NCBI RefSeq assembly: GCF_036669915.1
Contig: NC_089321.1
Span: forward strand, 14,302,292-14,366,291
DNA: 64,000 bases
DNA from: Pocillopora verrucosa
Lineage: Eukaryota > Cnidaria > Anthozoa > Scleractinia > Pocilloporidae
Reading direction: 5' to 3'
Shown here: one piece after another, positions 19,878-31,212 of the stretch
Layout: every line of letters starts with the position of its first letter
How positions within the stretch are numbered: the stretch's first letter is position 1
The notes under the pieces: model-generated
The model's database searches: none
What the model was told of the DNA's origin: nothing
What the model saw: only the letters and a program-made list of their open reading frames with translations
Made by a program: the position numbers and the translations under genes

Positions 19878-22252
19878 TTATTTTTCAGCTCTTGGAGCTT
19901 TCCTTCCAACTGCTCTTCAATGTCCTTTAAGACTGCCCTTTTTTCCTTGGCAGATCTTCGCAAACTGTTTGATTTGGCAACCCAAGTAAGGTTTCTTGAA
20001 TCTTCAGCCCTATCTGCAAATTCATCTGCAGTCTTTAAAAGAGCCTCTATATCAGTTTCAATTTGCCGTTTTTTCTTCTTCAGCACATCAATCCCATCCA
20101 TTGCTGCCTTTCTTTTAAGCGTGTTTTCCTGGGACACTTTAATTCTCTTCTGCTCTTCTAGATAGGAAATATATTTCTGTCGCGCTCCAGCAGATGCCAT
20201 AAGTAGTTGCTTTGAGATTTTTACATTGGCAAGGCCTCCAACTGATTCAATATGATCATGAATAATCCTCTGTGCAATGAACGATCTTTCCGACAGGTTC
20301 TCAACTGCCACTTCTTTGTTTACAGAAAATCCTCTTTCAACTGTGGCTTGACCATGAGACATTAGCAGCAATAATTCAACTACCCCCCATGCTTTTGCCA
20401 GTTGCTTATTACCAGCCATGTGTTCATATAACAGTGTGTCGACTCTTAAAGAGGATTCACTAGGGTCAAAATCTTCAAAGTCAGGATTACCTGCACATTC
20501 ATCCAAAAACTGTCCAAACTGATATATCACCTCATCACACTCATCAGCCTTCAATCTGTGGGCTTCCACAAGAATTTCAAGAACTCTTTTCATTTTTTTG
20601 ACACATCCTTCTTTCTCTGATGCCATTAGCCTTGGATCCAGACAAGACATACTTCTTACTAGTCGATAATTTATTGGTGTTTTGTCAAGCAGTTTAGAGG
20701 CTGTTTTTGCAAGAAAATCTTTACATTCCATTCTGAATTGAAGAACTTGCCTTTCACTCAATTTCCCAGATTTTTCTTTCAGCATGTGTTGTGCCACAAA
20801 GCCAACATCAACTTTCTGGTAGTCTAACTGCTGTTCTTTATCAGTGGGCTTCAACCTCAGGATCTTCAGAGGAGATGTTGCCTCGGTAACAAGTTCACCC
20901 TTGATAAACCTATTCAACAATGATTTCAACAAAGTGTACAAACTGATACTCATGAATGGCAGCATAGGTTTATCAGTCTGAAATGCTGTGAGAAAAGGAT
21001 TGATCTGTTTTGCCACTGATGAGAAGAAGGCAATCTTTGCTGGCATCAAGGGATCACAGCAACTACTGCTAATGGTCTCGTAAGATTTGGACTTGGGATC
21101 AGTAACTTTCTTTGCCTTAACAGCATTAATGTATTTGACAATGTGAGGCCACACTTCCAGTGCTCGCTCGGCAACTGACACATTCTCTAACCACCGGTGC
21201 TGGCAGAATTTTAGGGGGAATACACTGCTACCAGTTATTCTAATGTAGTCTTCTCTTCGAGCCGGACTGTCTTTAAACAGCCAGTAAAGACTGGAGAGAG
21301 TTTTCTGCACCGTCCATCCAGCTGCATCACAACCATCCTTAAAAGCTCCATGCACAACATGTATACCACAACTGCCTGTGTTAAGGAGAGTGCAACTGAA
21401 ATCACTCTTCAATTCTTGCTCTACCATTTCATAAAATTTCCAGTTAACCTTGGGCCCATCCATAGAGAGTTGAATCAGATTTCTACAGCTCAAGTCCTCT
21501 TTGCAAGAATGAAACTTTTGAAGCATATCCTCTGCACTAGAATGCCCAAGAAATTGTGAATCATAATAGCGAGTTTCAACTTTGTCATGATTCCAGATGC
21601 GAACATGGAAATCCATCTGCTTCTTTTGCAGTTCGTGATTCAAACTTTCATCAAACAAAAGCACATATCCCTTTGAAGATTTGACTTTTTCCTTTAGAAG
21701 ACTCTTGAAACATGGTGCAATACCAAAGCAAGAAAGATAGGAGGCCTTTTTCTCCCCACAGGTAAATTTCTTTGCAATGTCACTGTCTGGAAACATTTGC
21801 TGCACTAAGAAGTTTATATCTGTACAGGAATTATACGAATAATGGCTGCTATTCACCTTTAGCGCCCACCAAATTTCAGCAGTTAAAGTATCATTCCTCG
21901 TCACGAACCCGGACATACCTGCTGTTGTACTAGCGGCACTACTTGATACAGTCAAAGTAGAGTTGTTACTTTCAGTGGCTGTTCGAGGGGCAGCGAAAGA
22001 GCTGTTCGAGAAAAGGTTTCTTATGTCACCTGTTGTATTTCTTTGTTGCTTTTCGATAAGATGAATATGCTTCTTTCCCTTTTCGTGGCTTTTCAATGCC
22101 GATTCTCCCATATTTGATACATCAAACGCTTTCATACAAACTCTACATTTTGCTTTAAACTTGTCCGCGTCACGTTCCAGCCACAATTTATAGGAAGAGT
22201 TTTCCAACCATCGGTCACTAAACAAGCATTTCCCAGGCATATTTCGGAACAA
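19874..22252 (-). CDS. hAT-like transposase with BED-type zinc finger, 792 aa
   Basis: A single uninterrupted frame. A C2H2/BED-like finger occupies about residues 36-62 (CRVC ... HEKGKKH). A Ser/Thr/Ala-rich linker leads to an RNase-H-like hAT body; the metal-binding residues were not located with certainty. A hAT C-terminal dimerisation block lies around residues 625-665 (ELLLLMSHGQATVERGFSVN). The last 110 residues form a Lys/Glu-rich coiled coil. It moves the surrounding element by cut-and-paste if active; the intact frame suggests a fairly young copy. The TAA stop coincides with the TTAA of a MITE, so the original C-terminus may have been longer. A domesticated BED/ZMYM-like host gene is the alternative, but the terminal repeats argue for a transposon. 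Confidence 0.85.
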   Translation of the reverse strand: MFRNMPGKCLFSDRWLENSSYKLWLERDADKFKAKCRVCMKAFDVSNMGESALKSHEKGKKHIHLIEKQQRNTTGDIRNLFSNSSFAAPRTATESNNSTLTVSSSAASTTAGMSGFVTRNDTLTAEIWWALKVNSSHYSYNSCTDINFLVQQMFPDSDIAKKFTCGEKKASYLSCFGIAPCFKSLLKEKVKSSKGYVLLFDESLNHELQKKQMDFHVRIWNHDKVETRYYDSQFLGHSSAEDMLQKFHSCKEDLSCRNLIQLSMDGPKVNWKFYEMVEQELKSDFSCTLLNTGSCGIHVVHGAFKDGCDAAGWTVQKTLSSLYWLFKDSPARREDYIRITGSSVFPLKFCQHRWLENVSVAERALEVWPHIVKYINAVKAKKVTDPKSKSYETISSSCCDPLMPAKIAFFSSVAKQINPFLTAFQTDKPMLPFMSISLYTLLKSLLNRFIKGELVTEATSPLKILRLKPTDKEQQLDYQKVDVGFVAQHMLKEKSGKLSERQVLQFRMECKDFLAKTASKLLDKTPINYRLVRSMSCLDPRLMASEKEGCVKKMKRVLEILVEAHRLKADECDEVIYQFGQFLDECAGNPDFEDFDPSESSLRVDTLLYEHMAGNKQLAKAWGVVELLLLMSHGQATVERGFSVNKEVAVENLSERSFIAQRIIHDHIESVGGLANVKISKQLLMASAGARQKYISYLEEQKRIKVSQENTLKRKAAMDGIDVLKKKKRQIETDIEALLKTADEFADRAEDSRNLTWVAKSNSLRRSAKEKRAVLKDIEEQLEGKLQELKNN

Positions 22253-22612
22253 AACATTTAAAACTCAAGACGCCCATTCACTGAGTACCCGTTTACAAAA
22301 TCATGCATGCATCAAGGTTACTACTGCGCATGAGCTTATGATGATACATGAGCCCTCGATCCAGAGTTACACTCGTGTCAGTTTCGGGAAACATGAAAAA
22401 ATATAGATGCGGTCATGCGGTCAAAACCAGAAAGGAATACGTTATAAAAATACTAAAAAAACTTTGCTCATTTGTTTTAGAGAAAACTTTATTACTTTGT
22501 TCAGTTTAACAGATTTCCAGGACTTTCCAGGACCAGCATTACTTTTCCAGGACTTTCCAGTCCTGGAAAATGCGATAATAAAATTCCAGGACTTTCCAGG
22601 ATTTCCAGGACC
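22253..22612. other. hAT 5' region with subterminal repeats
   Basis: Presumed promoter and leader of the hAT transposase (read on -), followed by the CCAGGACTTTCCAGG subterminal repeats. No ORF. Confidence 0.5.
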
Positions 22613-22625
22613 CGTACGAACCCTG

Positions 22626-23644
22626 AACAGAGGGTCCAGCAACTACACATTAAAACAAAAATAATTATGAGAAATTGTAGCAAATGCTGTTGGAAAGTGC
22701 TCAATACACATGAGTGTAGAGCGAAATACAGTTCAAAATGACTAAAATGAAACACGCATGATTCCCTGTTACTCTGGGTTTCGTGCTTACGCACTCGTCA
22801 GACAGGTTTAATCTGTCTGACGAGTGCGTAGGCACGAAACTCAGAGTTACAGGGAATCATGCGTGTTTCATTTTAGTCATTTTGAACTGTAAAACAAAAA
22901 TATAATTTTCAGTGAAGAAATCAGTTATCATCAACAGCGTTATACTGATATCCTAAAAAAATTCACGTTATTCTATGGTATGTGCATTTGAAAATTATAC
23001 TTGTTATTCTAATTTTGCCGGGTGGAAATATTTTACTTACCAGGAGCCATGGGTTCCTTAGTGGATGTGCTAGCCTCCTCCGGCCGCTCGTCATCTTCAA
23101 CTTCTCCTTCGCTAAAACTGTAATAAGTAAAATGTTTATATTGCGTAAGTCAGTCAAAATTAACCGAATGAAAAATCTATATTAAACTAAATCGCCAAAT
23201 CGTTATCGAATCGCACGCAACGGACGCAACCGAAAAATGCATTTCTCCATGGTAACAGCTGATCGAACTACGCTTCCAAACAGCTTGAATCGCATCGCAT
23301 CTCATCGCTAAAAACATGCTCGTAACGTAAATTGCTGATTTTCAGAGTCCCTAAAGTCAAATTTTAATCAAATTTGAAGAAATGCACAAGAATCAAGCAC
23401 AAAAGGGCGACCTGAGGCGAACGACTTCGCATCTCAAGACTACATGTTCGATGGCGACCATTTCCCCATGGCCTTTATTGACTTCTCACCTCGATTCCCC
23501 ACTCTCATTTTCTAGCTGCCGGTCCAGATCACTTTCTTCTCCACTGTCCATCCCATCAGCGGAGTTTTCATCATTAAAGATCTTCTCTAACATTATTTCA
23601 GCGGAGACAAGGTTCACACGCGCACGCTTGGACGATGAAGCCAT
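22626..23644 (-). pseudogene. piggyBac transposase 5' half, truncated by hAT
   Basis: Exon 1 23644-23490 (155 nt) and exon 2 23117-23041 (77 nt) have the same lengths and splice sites as in the intact gene. Of exon 3 only 22642-22626 remains, up to the hAT right end. Exon 4 with the catalytic core is absent. Only an N-terminal acidic peptide could be made. The segment is duplicated together with the following type-2 GTPase exon, which shows that it moved as part of the tandem unit rather than by transposition. Confidence 0.88.
22729..22889. repeat. 161-bp palindrome, second copy
   Basis: Same length and centre (CAGACAGGTTTAATCTGTCTG) as 3249-3409, with slightly better matching arms. Confidence 0.9.
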
Positions 23645-24024
23645 GTTCAACGGTGAAACTTAAAATGTCAAATTAGTGTTGTGTAGTATTTTCAAATGTC
23701 GCTCACCAAACGCGCTACATGATTCGTTTAACATGTCAACGTCATACAGACCAAATATGGAAAGAGTCGGAAGTAACGCAATACTCTTCCGGAAATGATG
23801 GGTGGAATTCCACCCCTAAGCTCAGGGGCTGCTGGGATATCTTTTAATTAAAAGATATATCAGACATACAAAGTATAATTTCTATCAGGTCAATATTTTA
23901 TCGTGCTAAGGTGCTCTGAGAGGTCCTAGAGCAAAACAAGGAAAATTTCTATTTAGGCTCTTTCATTATTTAAATAACGCGGTGCACTTTGCTTTCTTTT
24001 CTTTGTGGAATGTTTGGTTTTGAG

Positions 24025-24261
24025 ATGGAAGACGGATCCCCTCCCGGAGTCAGCTTAAATAGCCATCAAGAGGCCAAGGAGTTGATATTTGGCGATGATA
24101 GTTGCAAGTATCAGCTACAAGAGTTTTTGAAATCAGATCGAAACGAAATGACCATCCTACTATGTGGCAAGACAGGAGTAGGAAAGTCACATTTGACCAA
24201 TGCACTTATTGGAAAAAATCTCACGAAAGAGGATCATACTCTGTTTACAGAGACAACCGAC
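24025..24261 (+). pseudogene. type-2 AIG1/GIMAP-like GTPase exon 1 (open, but gene incomplete)
   Basis: 79 codons from ATG 24025 (an in-frame ATG at 24010 is an alternative) to a GAC|GTGAGC donor, phase 0 as in type-1 genes. The protein reads MEDGSPPG..., then EAKELIFGD, a linker, and the P-loop in ILLCGKTGVGKSHLTNALIG (GKTGVGKS about residues 50-57). The exon itself has no lesion. No G3/G4-containing exon follows before copy B, and the matching tail exon at 25438-25463 is almost entirely deleted, so I call the gene broken. It could still be spliced to a neighbouring type-1 exon 2, since the phase agrees. That is a speculation. Confidence 0.75.
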
Positions 24262-25784
24262 GTGAGCAGATTCACGACTACCTAACTCAAAATTTCTGTT
24301 CATAATCATGACCATTACAATTTCCTCAAACGCGACTCGCGCATTAGCTGTTTATTTATATTAATTATTCTATAGAGTTGTAATCAGACAATGCCTTTAC
24401 CATAGATATTTTCTCAAATAAACTTCATAATGAGTTTTTTTTCGGAAATTGCAATGGTCATCAATAATTGATAACAGGAATTTGTGTTGTCCAATTCGTT
24501 CTGTAGTAATATACATGAAAACATCACGCACTTCTGATTGGCTGGAAACGAGTAATATTTTTTAATGTAACGCGAGATCACGAGTGCAAAGTTGTAACAT
24601 GAGTGCAAATTACAAATGACGCACGCTGTCAGATTTTCGTCAATTTATCATCTTAATGCTTTCCTACGCAAAGTGAAAAATATTGTCCTGCTAAGTGTTG
24701 ATATCAAATTACCTTGGTGCTTGTGAAAGTTAAGCTCATAGAGTATTTATCAGACGTAATGCAAAAAAGATCTGAACAAGAGAATTGCTGCGGTTAGGGA
24801 TCGAGTTTGTCTGCAGAAAGAAAATTCGAAATTTATTGGGTTTTTTTTTTTATAGAGACTGGTGTATTCTTAAAATCTGAACTAAAATTTTTATTTATCA
24901 TCTTCTGGTCTCACTATCCCTTTGTGGAAATGCTCTTACAGGAATACTGTTATCTAGATAGAGAAATGATAAATTACACAAGGTTCAAGCTAACAGCCAG
25001 CTTCCGACGGCAGCCGAAACTTTTGCTTAGGGTTATGGAACTTTTTTTTCACCAAGGAACTAGAATTTTATTGAAAATATTATGCTTATTGATCTTTCGA
25101 CTGAAGTTAAAGTCGCTGTCATATTATGGTGAACATTTCATATCAGGCAATAAAGCAACCACTGTTTTGAAGGCTGTTTGCAAACGTAAACGAATATAAA
25201 GTTTCGAAATTTGAAGCGTGCTACAGGGAGTATTTTTGTTTACAATATCTAGCTTTCTACGTTTTCTTTAAGCGTGACATCAAAGGCGGCCCGAGCTCCA
25301 GCTGTGAGATGATCATCTTGCGCAATAACAGTTATGGCGGAATTATAAGAATTTGTATGGGAATATTTATAATCGCTTTAAGGAATAAAAAAATACGTCA
25401 AATTCTCAATAAAAATACCTCACCTTACTTCCACAATGTATGGAGGAAGAGAGAGAAAACTAGCGAATAGCTGACGCCGTAGTAGTTCTCATTGAAAGCT
25501 TTTTTGCATCTTAAAAATTTGCATAACTTAAATTTTTTGCAAAAAGTTATACATTGGTAAAGCTAGATGACCAATTCCGAGAACACGTCCGCGATGTAGA
25601 AAGAAATGACAAGGACGTATCCAAACCAGTCGCTAGACAATTTAATATCCCTAATTATTCTAAGCAGCCAGGAGCCCATTACTCAGGCTCCTGAAGCAGC
25701 ATATGGCAGTTTTCGGCCTTTCCCTACATCTGGGCAGTTCGGAAAGCTGCAAAACTCTAGAACAAAAATTTATCTTTCAAATAG
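24262..25784. other. remnant of type-2 unit 2
   Basis: Matches 8530-9720, then jumps to the last bases of the C-terminal exon (GGAGGAAGAGAGAGAAAACTAG, 25442-25463). The bulk of that exon and the membrane-like segment are deleted. From about 25500 it matches 10230-10560. Confidence 0.55.
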
Positions 25785-28700
25785 ACACTCTTGATCACCA
25801 CCGTATCAACGAGCGCTTTTCATTCAACAAATTTGTTATTGTTGTCTCCTCACCATATTCCCACCAATAGCGTAGCTCCATTTTCTGCAAATAAAGCCAC
25901 CCACAATCCACAATTCCTCTAATCGCTCTGACGAAGGGTTTAAACGAGTTCGAGGCGTCAGCTTTTCAACTCTTTGCAGTGGATAGTACTAAATTACCCC
26001 ATCTTCACGAAAGACTGAGCATTTGCCTTGCCTTTCAAGGTAGGTTGAATGGATTAATGTGTGCAACTAATTAATTTGCAACTGATTTGCCGATAGTCGC
26101 CTAATAGTCCATTACAGCAACAAGGAAGACGTCGATTTAAAAATGAATATATATTTTCAGTTGGAATATCGCGAATGACTGGATGTGCTTACCATCTCTT
26201 ACGGCGACGCAATTTAACCTCGGCATAACGTATGAGAGCGACGTTGGTTTCCAAGTGGAAGATTTCTTTTCTCAGAAAACGCAGATTTTGATGATTTCAC
26301 GTTGTTAGCTGCGACTTTAAGCAAACCACGACGACGAAAACAACGAGGACGTGGCAAAACAAAAGATCTAATTGGCAGAACAATTGCTCAGCTTGTGCAG
26401 TTTTAAAGCTTTATACATTTCTTAGCCGTGCTCTGCAAAACAACAACGTGAAATCACCAAAATTTGCGTGTTCTGTTTACGGAAAAGGGTTAAGGTATAG
26501 CTTTGTAAACAGTAAACACATCCAGCCATTTTCGAAATTCTAACTAAAGATAGAATCGAAATCTTCCCTGGCGTAGCTTCCTGACTGCTTAAGGTCCCTG
26601 TTTTGCAGAGGACGGCTAAGAAATGAAAACAGCTTTAAAAGGCAAGCGCTGAGCCGATTGTTCTATTGTTTTTTCACGGCCAAGTCATCGTTCCGTCGCC
26701 GTTTTTTTTTTTTTAATTTCTATTTTTTATTTTTTATTTTACATATTTCAAATACAAATTACAGACATAATTAAAGTTACTACACAGAAACAAGGAGGTT
26801 TGGCCAACAACAGCCGCGCAATTGCTGTCGTGAGGATTTTTATTGATAAGACATTTAAATTCACTAGTACAAGTCGTCGTGGTTTGCTGAAGGTCCCTAG
26901 TATCTTTCGATGCCGTCCCATGCTTTCCCAAGCCGTCTGTCGTGTATTCGTGGTATTTTTCGATAAAAATCCGGTTTACATTTGTTCAGGTCTTCGCTTG
27001 TTGTCGCCGTTACGAATTAAACATCACTGGTCAAAATTGCAGCTTTATCTTCGTGCGCGACGTGATCCACGTTTGGAGAAGTTCGAGCCGATTTTGCTGG
27101 CAAAAGTCGAATAATATATGTTGCGATCGATATCGATAGCAAGATCTACTCTCACTCGTCATTAAGAAGAAATAGCTTTTAACGGGGTTTAGACAGTTCT
27201 AAGCTAATTCCGAAACATTTTTTTCAAGGAATCTTTGTTGGATAATTTGTTGAGATGTTTCTTCTTTTTCCAAGAATTCTCAGCTATGATTGATTAAAGA
27301 CTGACAGATAAGTTTGCCAACAAAAGGCAACAGATGACTAAAATATTGACCAAAACTTAGCGTCATATGGTCACAAAAATGGCCTGTTTGTATAATTTAA
27401 AAGAAAAACTAAGCTTTGTTGAAGAAATTCTGTAAAGATATGCTATGCAACGCGTCACGAGAGTCTCACAAGCTTACGCCGTCTTTCGCGTATTCGTGGT
27501 TTCTTTCGATACGGCGACAAAATCCGGTTTACATTTGTTCAGGTCTTCCCTAGTTGTCGCCGTTACGAATTAAACAACACTGGTGAAAATAGCGGCTCTA
27601 TTATTGTACGCTACGCGATCCACGTTTGGAGAAGTTCGAGCCGATTTTGCTGGCGAAATTTGAGTAATATATTATGATCGATATCGATAGCAAGTTCTAC
27701 TTATCAGGAAGAAATAGTTTTTTTTTCAAGGAATCTTTGTTGGATAATTTGTTGTAAGATGTTTCTTCTTTTTCCAAGAATCCTCGCGTCCTCGATTTTT
27801 CCAAGAATCCAGCTTTGTTTGATTGAAGACTGACAGATAAGTTTGCCAACAAAAGGCAACAGATCACTAAAATACTGTCAAAATAATTAAAGTTAGTCAT
27901 GTTTCCTGCAGCGATCCTTTCGACTGAGAAATAATTCGCTCTTTCTTCGCATGTACACCATAACTATCTGTTAGAGAAATCTGTAAAACATTGACATTCT
28001 GCGGCAAATGATCCAACATTTTAAGACAAAAGTGGCACTGTCTTCAATTAAATGTAAGCAGAGACGATTACACGACTGACATTTCGTTTCGTTTCGTTTC
28101 GTAAGCGCGATGCCAATCGAACAACGTCTTCCCCTTACTCTTTTCCAAATATCGCCTAAAATATTTTCTTATAACCTTAAAGCAAAGTATATAATTGAAC
28201 GTGGACACTGAATTGCAAATTTACCTGAAATAATGGAAAATGAATTCGCTTGAATTGCTGTTTACCTCGATTACCTTTCTCGCTAGCACGCAAAAAAATA
28301 TCATCAACTCACATAATTTTGCATGGATTGGAGTGACGTTCCCTACGGCTGCACGTAAGCTAACGGATTACCAAAATGTTGACTGACATTTAAAATCTTA
28401 CGATCACAAAAATGGCCCGTTTGGATAATTTGAAAGAAGAACCAAGCGCACCTTAAAGTAAACTAAATAGAGAACAAAACACAGATCACTCAAAGTATTT
28501 GAAAGAAAAACTAAGCCCTCCCTTTAAGTAAACTAAATACAGAAAAAAACATAAAGCACGCAGAGCATTGTCCACCGGATTTGATCAATATTTTTAGATG
28601 GAAGAGGATGAAATACAGGTTGAAGGTTTGAATGCTAGAACTGATCGATATATTAAAGTGTCAATAACACAGCAAATCAGATGAGGAGAAGAAAGCGCAA

Positions 28701-29064
28701 GCACAGTTGAGATTTATCTAAATTTTTCTCGGCTATGAAAATTTTCTTCCATTCTACTCTTCCGTCACGTGGCACATAACCAGTGGTCGCGAGTGATCCG
28801 CATGAAAATAAAACACCTGACGATCAGAGTATCAGCAGCCGAAATTTGTTTTCTCGTCGTAAACAAAAACTTAGTACTAACGTCTCATAAATGACTCAAA
28901 ACTGTTTCAACAAATCAACTCTTTAAAGGCTGTGACACGAATGAAGCACGTGTGAGCGAAAAGCACTTAATGATCCGATTGATGCCAGATGCTCACCGAA
29001 AGGTATATACTGCGTAGGCCTCTTTATATTACTAAACATTATTTTGTTTCATTTATTATCAAGA
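25785..29064. repeat. 5' flank of copy B (block P, unit 2)
   Basis: Same order of modules as 10550-13433. It contains two copies of the segment ending in ATCGATATCGATAG (near 27126-27139 and 27677-27690), one more than unit 1, showing internal duplication. A short CGTTT tract is at 28083-28102. No gene identified. Confidence 0.6.
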
Positions 29065-30663
29065 ATGGCACAGGAAGGGACCCCAGAGAAAAGTTCCGAT
29101 GCCTTGGCAACTGAAGTTAGTCAGATTATATTTGGTGCAAAAAACTTGGAGTACCAGATCGAACAGTTTGTCAGTTCCGGTGGCCAGACAGTTAATATCC
29201 TCCTGAGTGGTAAGACAGGAGTTGGCAAGTCTTATTTGACAAATGCGCTTATTGGAGAAAACCTTGCAGCAGAAGGATATGACATCGACCCACAAACTGA
29301 TAACGTAAGCTACTTTGATATCGACAATTGCTTCACCTCTTCAACTATTATGAGGTGTTTTCATTAACGGGCTACTGTGCATTACTTGTAGATGGGAAAA
29401 TGGATAATATTTCGCGTCATTTTGAGCAGCATGTTTAAACTCCATCTGTTTCCATTTTCTTCCGGAAAGTCCTATCATTGATACTTGAAATCAAGAAAGA
29501 ATTATTGAATGTTTCTAAGGATATTAAGTACAAAGTTACTCGAAGGATAGGAAACGACTACTTTCCAATGTCTTTTAGACGGACAGGGCTTTCCTATAAA
29601 TAAAACGTTTTCATGCATTTTTCTCGCGTAACTGAGGTAGCATTCCAAGACATATTATAATGAAATCTCTGTTAGAGTTATATGTTGTATTAATTTCCTG
29701 TTTTATTTCCCTTAGGTAACTGCCTACGAGGTTGTCAAAAACGGCATAAATATCACAGTGTTCGACACTCCGGGACTTGCAGACGCAACCGGCAATGATG
29801 AAGAATATCTGCGGAAAATCAAGGAGAAAGTAGCTCACTTCGACCTGTTTCTGTTCTGCACTGAGATGACCAGTAAGCGATTCCGCACCGACGACTTGGA
29901 AACGATAAAGAAGCTTACAGATGCCTTGGGGGAGAAACTTTGGGAACATGCTCTTGTGGTTTTAACCTTTGCCAACGAAGTCCCACTATCGCCAACCAAG
30001 ACGACAGATGACGTACCTGAAGCAACCGCTTTCAATAACCGTGTTTTAGCTTTCAAGAAAGCGATAAACAAACATTTGGTTGCTATCGGAGTACCTGATA
30101 TTACAGCGACTAATGTGCCATATACGCCAGCCGGAGAGTTGGATGATCCAAGACTTCCAGATAGAGAAGACTGGTTAACAGCATTTTGGATCGCAGCTTT
30201 CAAACGTATCAACAGGAACGCAAAAGCTGCTTTCCTAATGGCAACTGCCGATCGTATTTCATTTTCTTCTACCGTTAGTGACGGAAACGAAGAAATCAAA
30301 GTAAGGAAAGATGGCAACGTTGTCAATCTTGACCAGTTCGGTAATTTATCCATCGAAGAAAGGAATGCAATCACAGAATTCAGAGCAAAATTGAAAGAGG
30401 GCGACTTTGACGAAAAATTGAACCGTTGTTTAAAGAAAACCAAGATGTCCGACGAACCTGACCAAGATACAAAGGTGTCAGGTCCCTCCATCAATGTGGA
30501 CGAAACGTACTCTGAAGAAATCATTAAGGATGTGTTTGGTGGTGTAACAGGGCAACTCATCGGTGAGCTGACCGGTGCTAAATCTGGTAGAAAGTACCAA
30601 ACATTCTTCGGCTGGCTAACGAAGTATTTTACGAAGTCTTACCCAACTTCCCGACCCACTTAA
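29065..30663 (+). CDS. AIG1/GIMAP-type GTPase, copy B (two exons, 395 aa)
   Basis: Exon 1 29065-29304, intron 29305-29715 (GTAAGC...CTTAG, phase 0), exon 2 29716-30663. Motif positions are as in copy A: P-loop GKTGVGKS 50-57, DTPG 97-100, LTFANE in place of a canonical G4. Closest to copy A; differences cluster in the tail (residues about 255-345). Upstream, three bases that include the conserved UTR acceptor AG are missing (TTTCATTT against TTTCAGAGTTT in copy C), so its 5' splicing must differ. A polyadenylation signal AATAAA lies at 30824-30829. The frame is intact, so it is probably functional. Confidence 0.9.
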
Positions 30664-31212
30664 GCTAGACCAGAAGGCATGAAGAAATGATCACATGGTG
30701 ACCAAAAGAGTGAAGAAGACAAACTATTTGTCATTAAAAATATCAACCAGTTAAACTATGAACATATAATATGTTAACTTAAATGAACTCTGTGTATTTT
30801 AAAGGTTCATGTCACGTTCCTGAAATAAAATGTTCTTTAGAAAAAAGGTTCAGATAGATTGCATATAGCTCCAAGCGTTTTTTTGTTACAAGATAAGACG
30901 AGTTTCAAGCATCTGCAGATAAAGTTGCTGAGTGATGAGTTCAGGTAGATTGCATGTTATATGTGGGCTTGTTAGAGATCCAAGCGTTTTTTTGTTACAA
31001 GATAAGACGAGTTTCAAGCATCTGCAGATTAAGTTTCTGAGTAAAATGAAGCTATTTAATACAGAGGATTGATAAATTAAACTTTGAAAAACGTCTTTTG
31101 TGATTTTTCTTTAATTTGTGTTATTAGAAACACCACCCAAAAGAAAAGGATTATAGAATTTTTGTTTCCGTGCCTGAATTTTACGGGAAAAGATTGACAA
31201 GAGTATTTACCA
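30664..31212. other. 3' flank/UTR of copy B
   Basis: Like 15027-15590, including the doubled GTTACAAGATAAGA phrase (30886 and 30995), with AATAAA at 30824. It ends at about 31210 where block P begins directly; unit 3 has no type-2 remnants in between. Confidence 0.5.

Larger units (their letters stand above)
19579..22625. mobile_element. hAT-like DNA transposon
   Basis: Short terminal inverted repeats CAGGGTTCGTAC (19579-19590) and GTACGAACCCTG (22614-22625). Next to each end are repeats of TTTCCAGGACT/CCAGGACTTT (19607-19660; 22513-22610), typical subterminal transposase-binding repeats. The right end abuts piggyBac exon 3. No 8-bp target duplication is visible, because the left flank is not piggyBac sequence, so the locus was rearranged after insertion. 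Confidence 0.85.

Noticed and set aside
22501..22794. Minus-strand frame running across the hAT right end into piggyBac sequence
   Set aside because: It spans a transposon boundary and consists largely of subterminal repeats, so it is an artefact of the junction.
26942..27139. Repeated short frame with FVQVFA.CRRYELN in every block P/Q segment
   Set aside because: The frame is interrupted in several copies (for example near 16940) and an opposite-strand frame is equally open. It is better explained as duplicated non-coding DNA.
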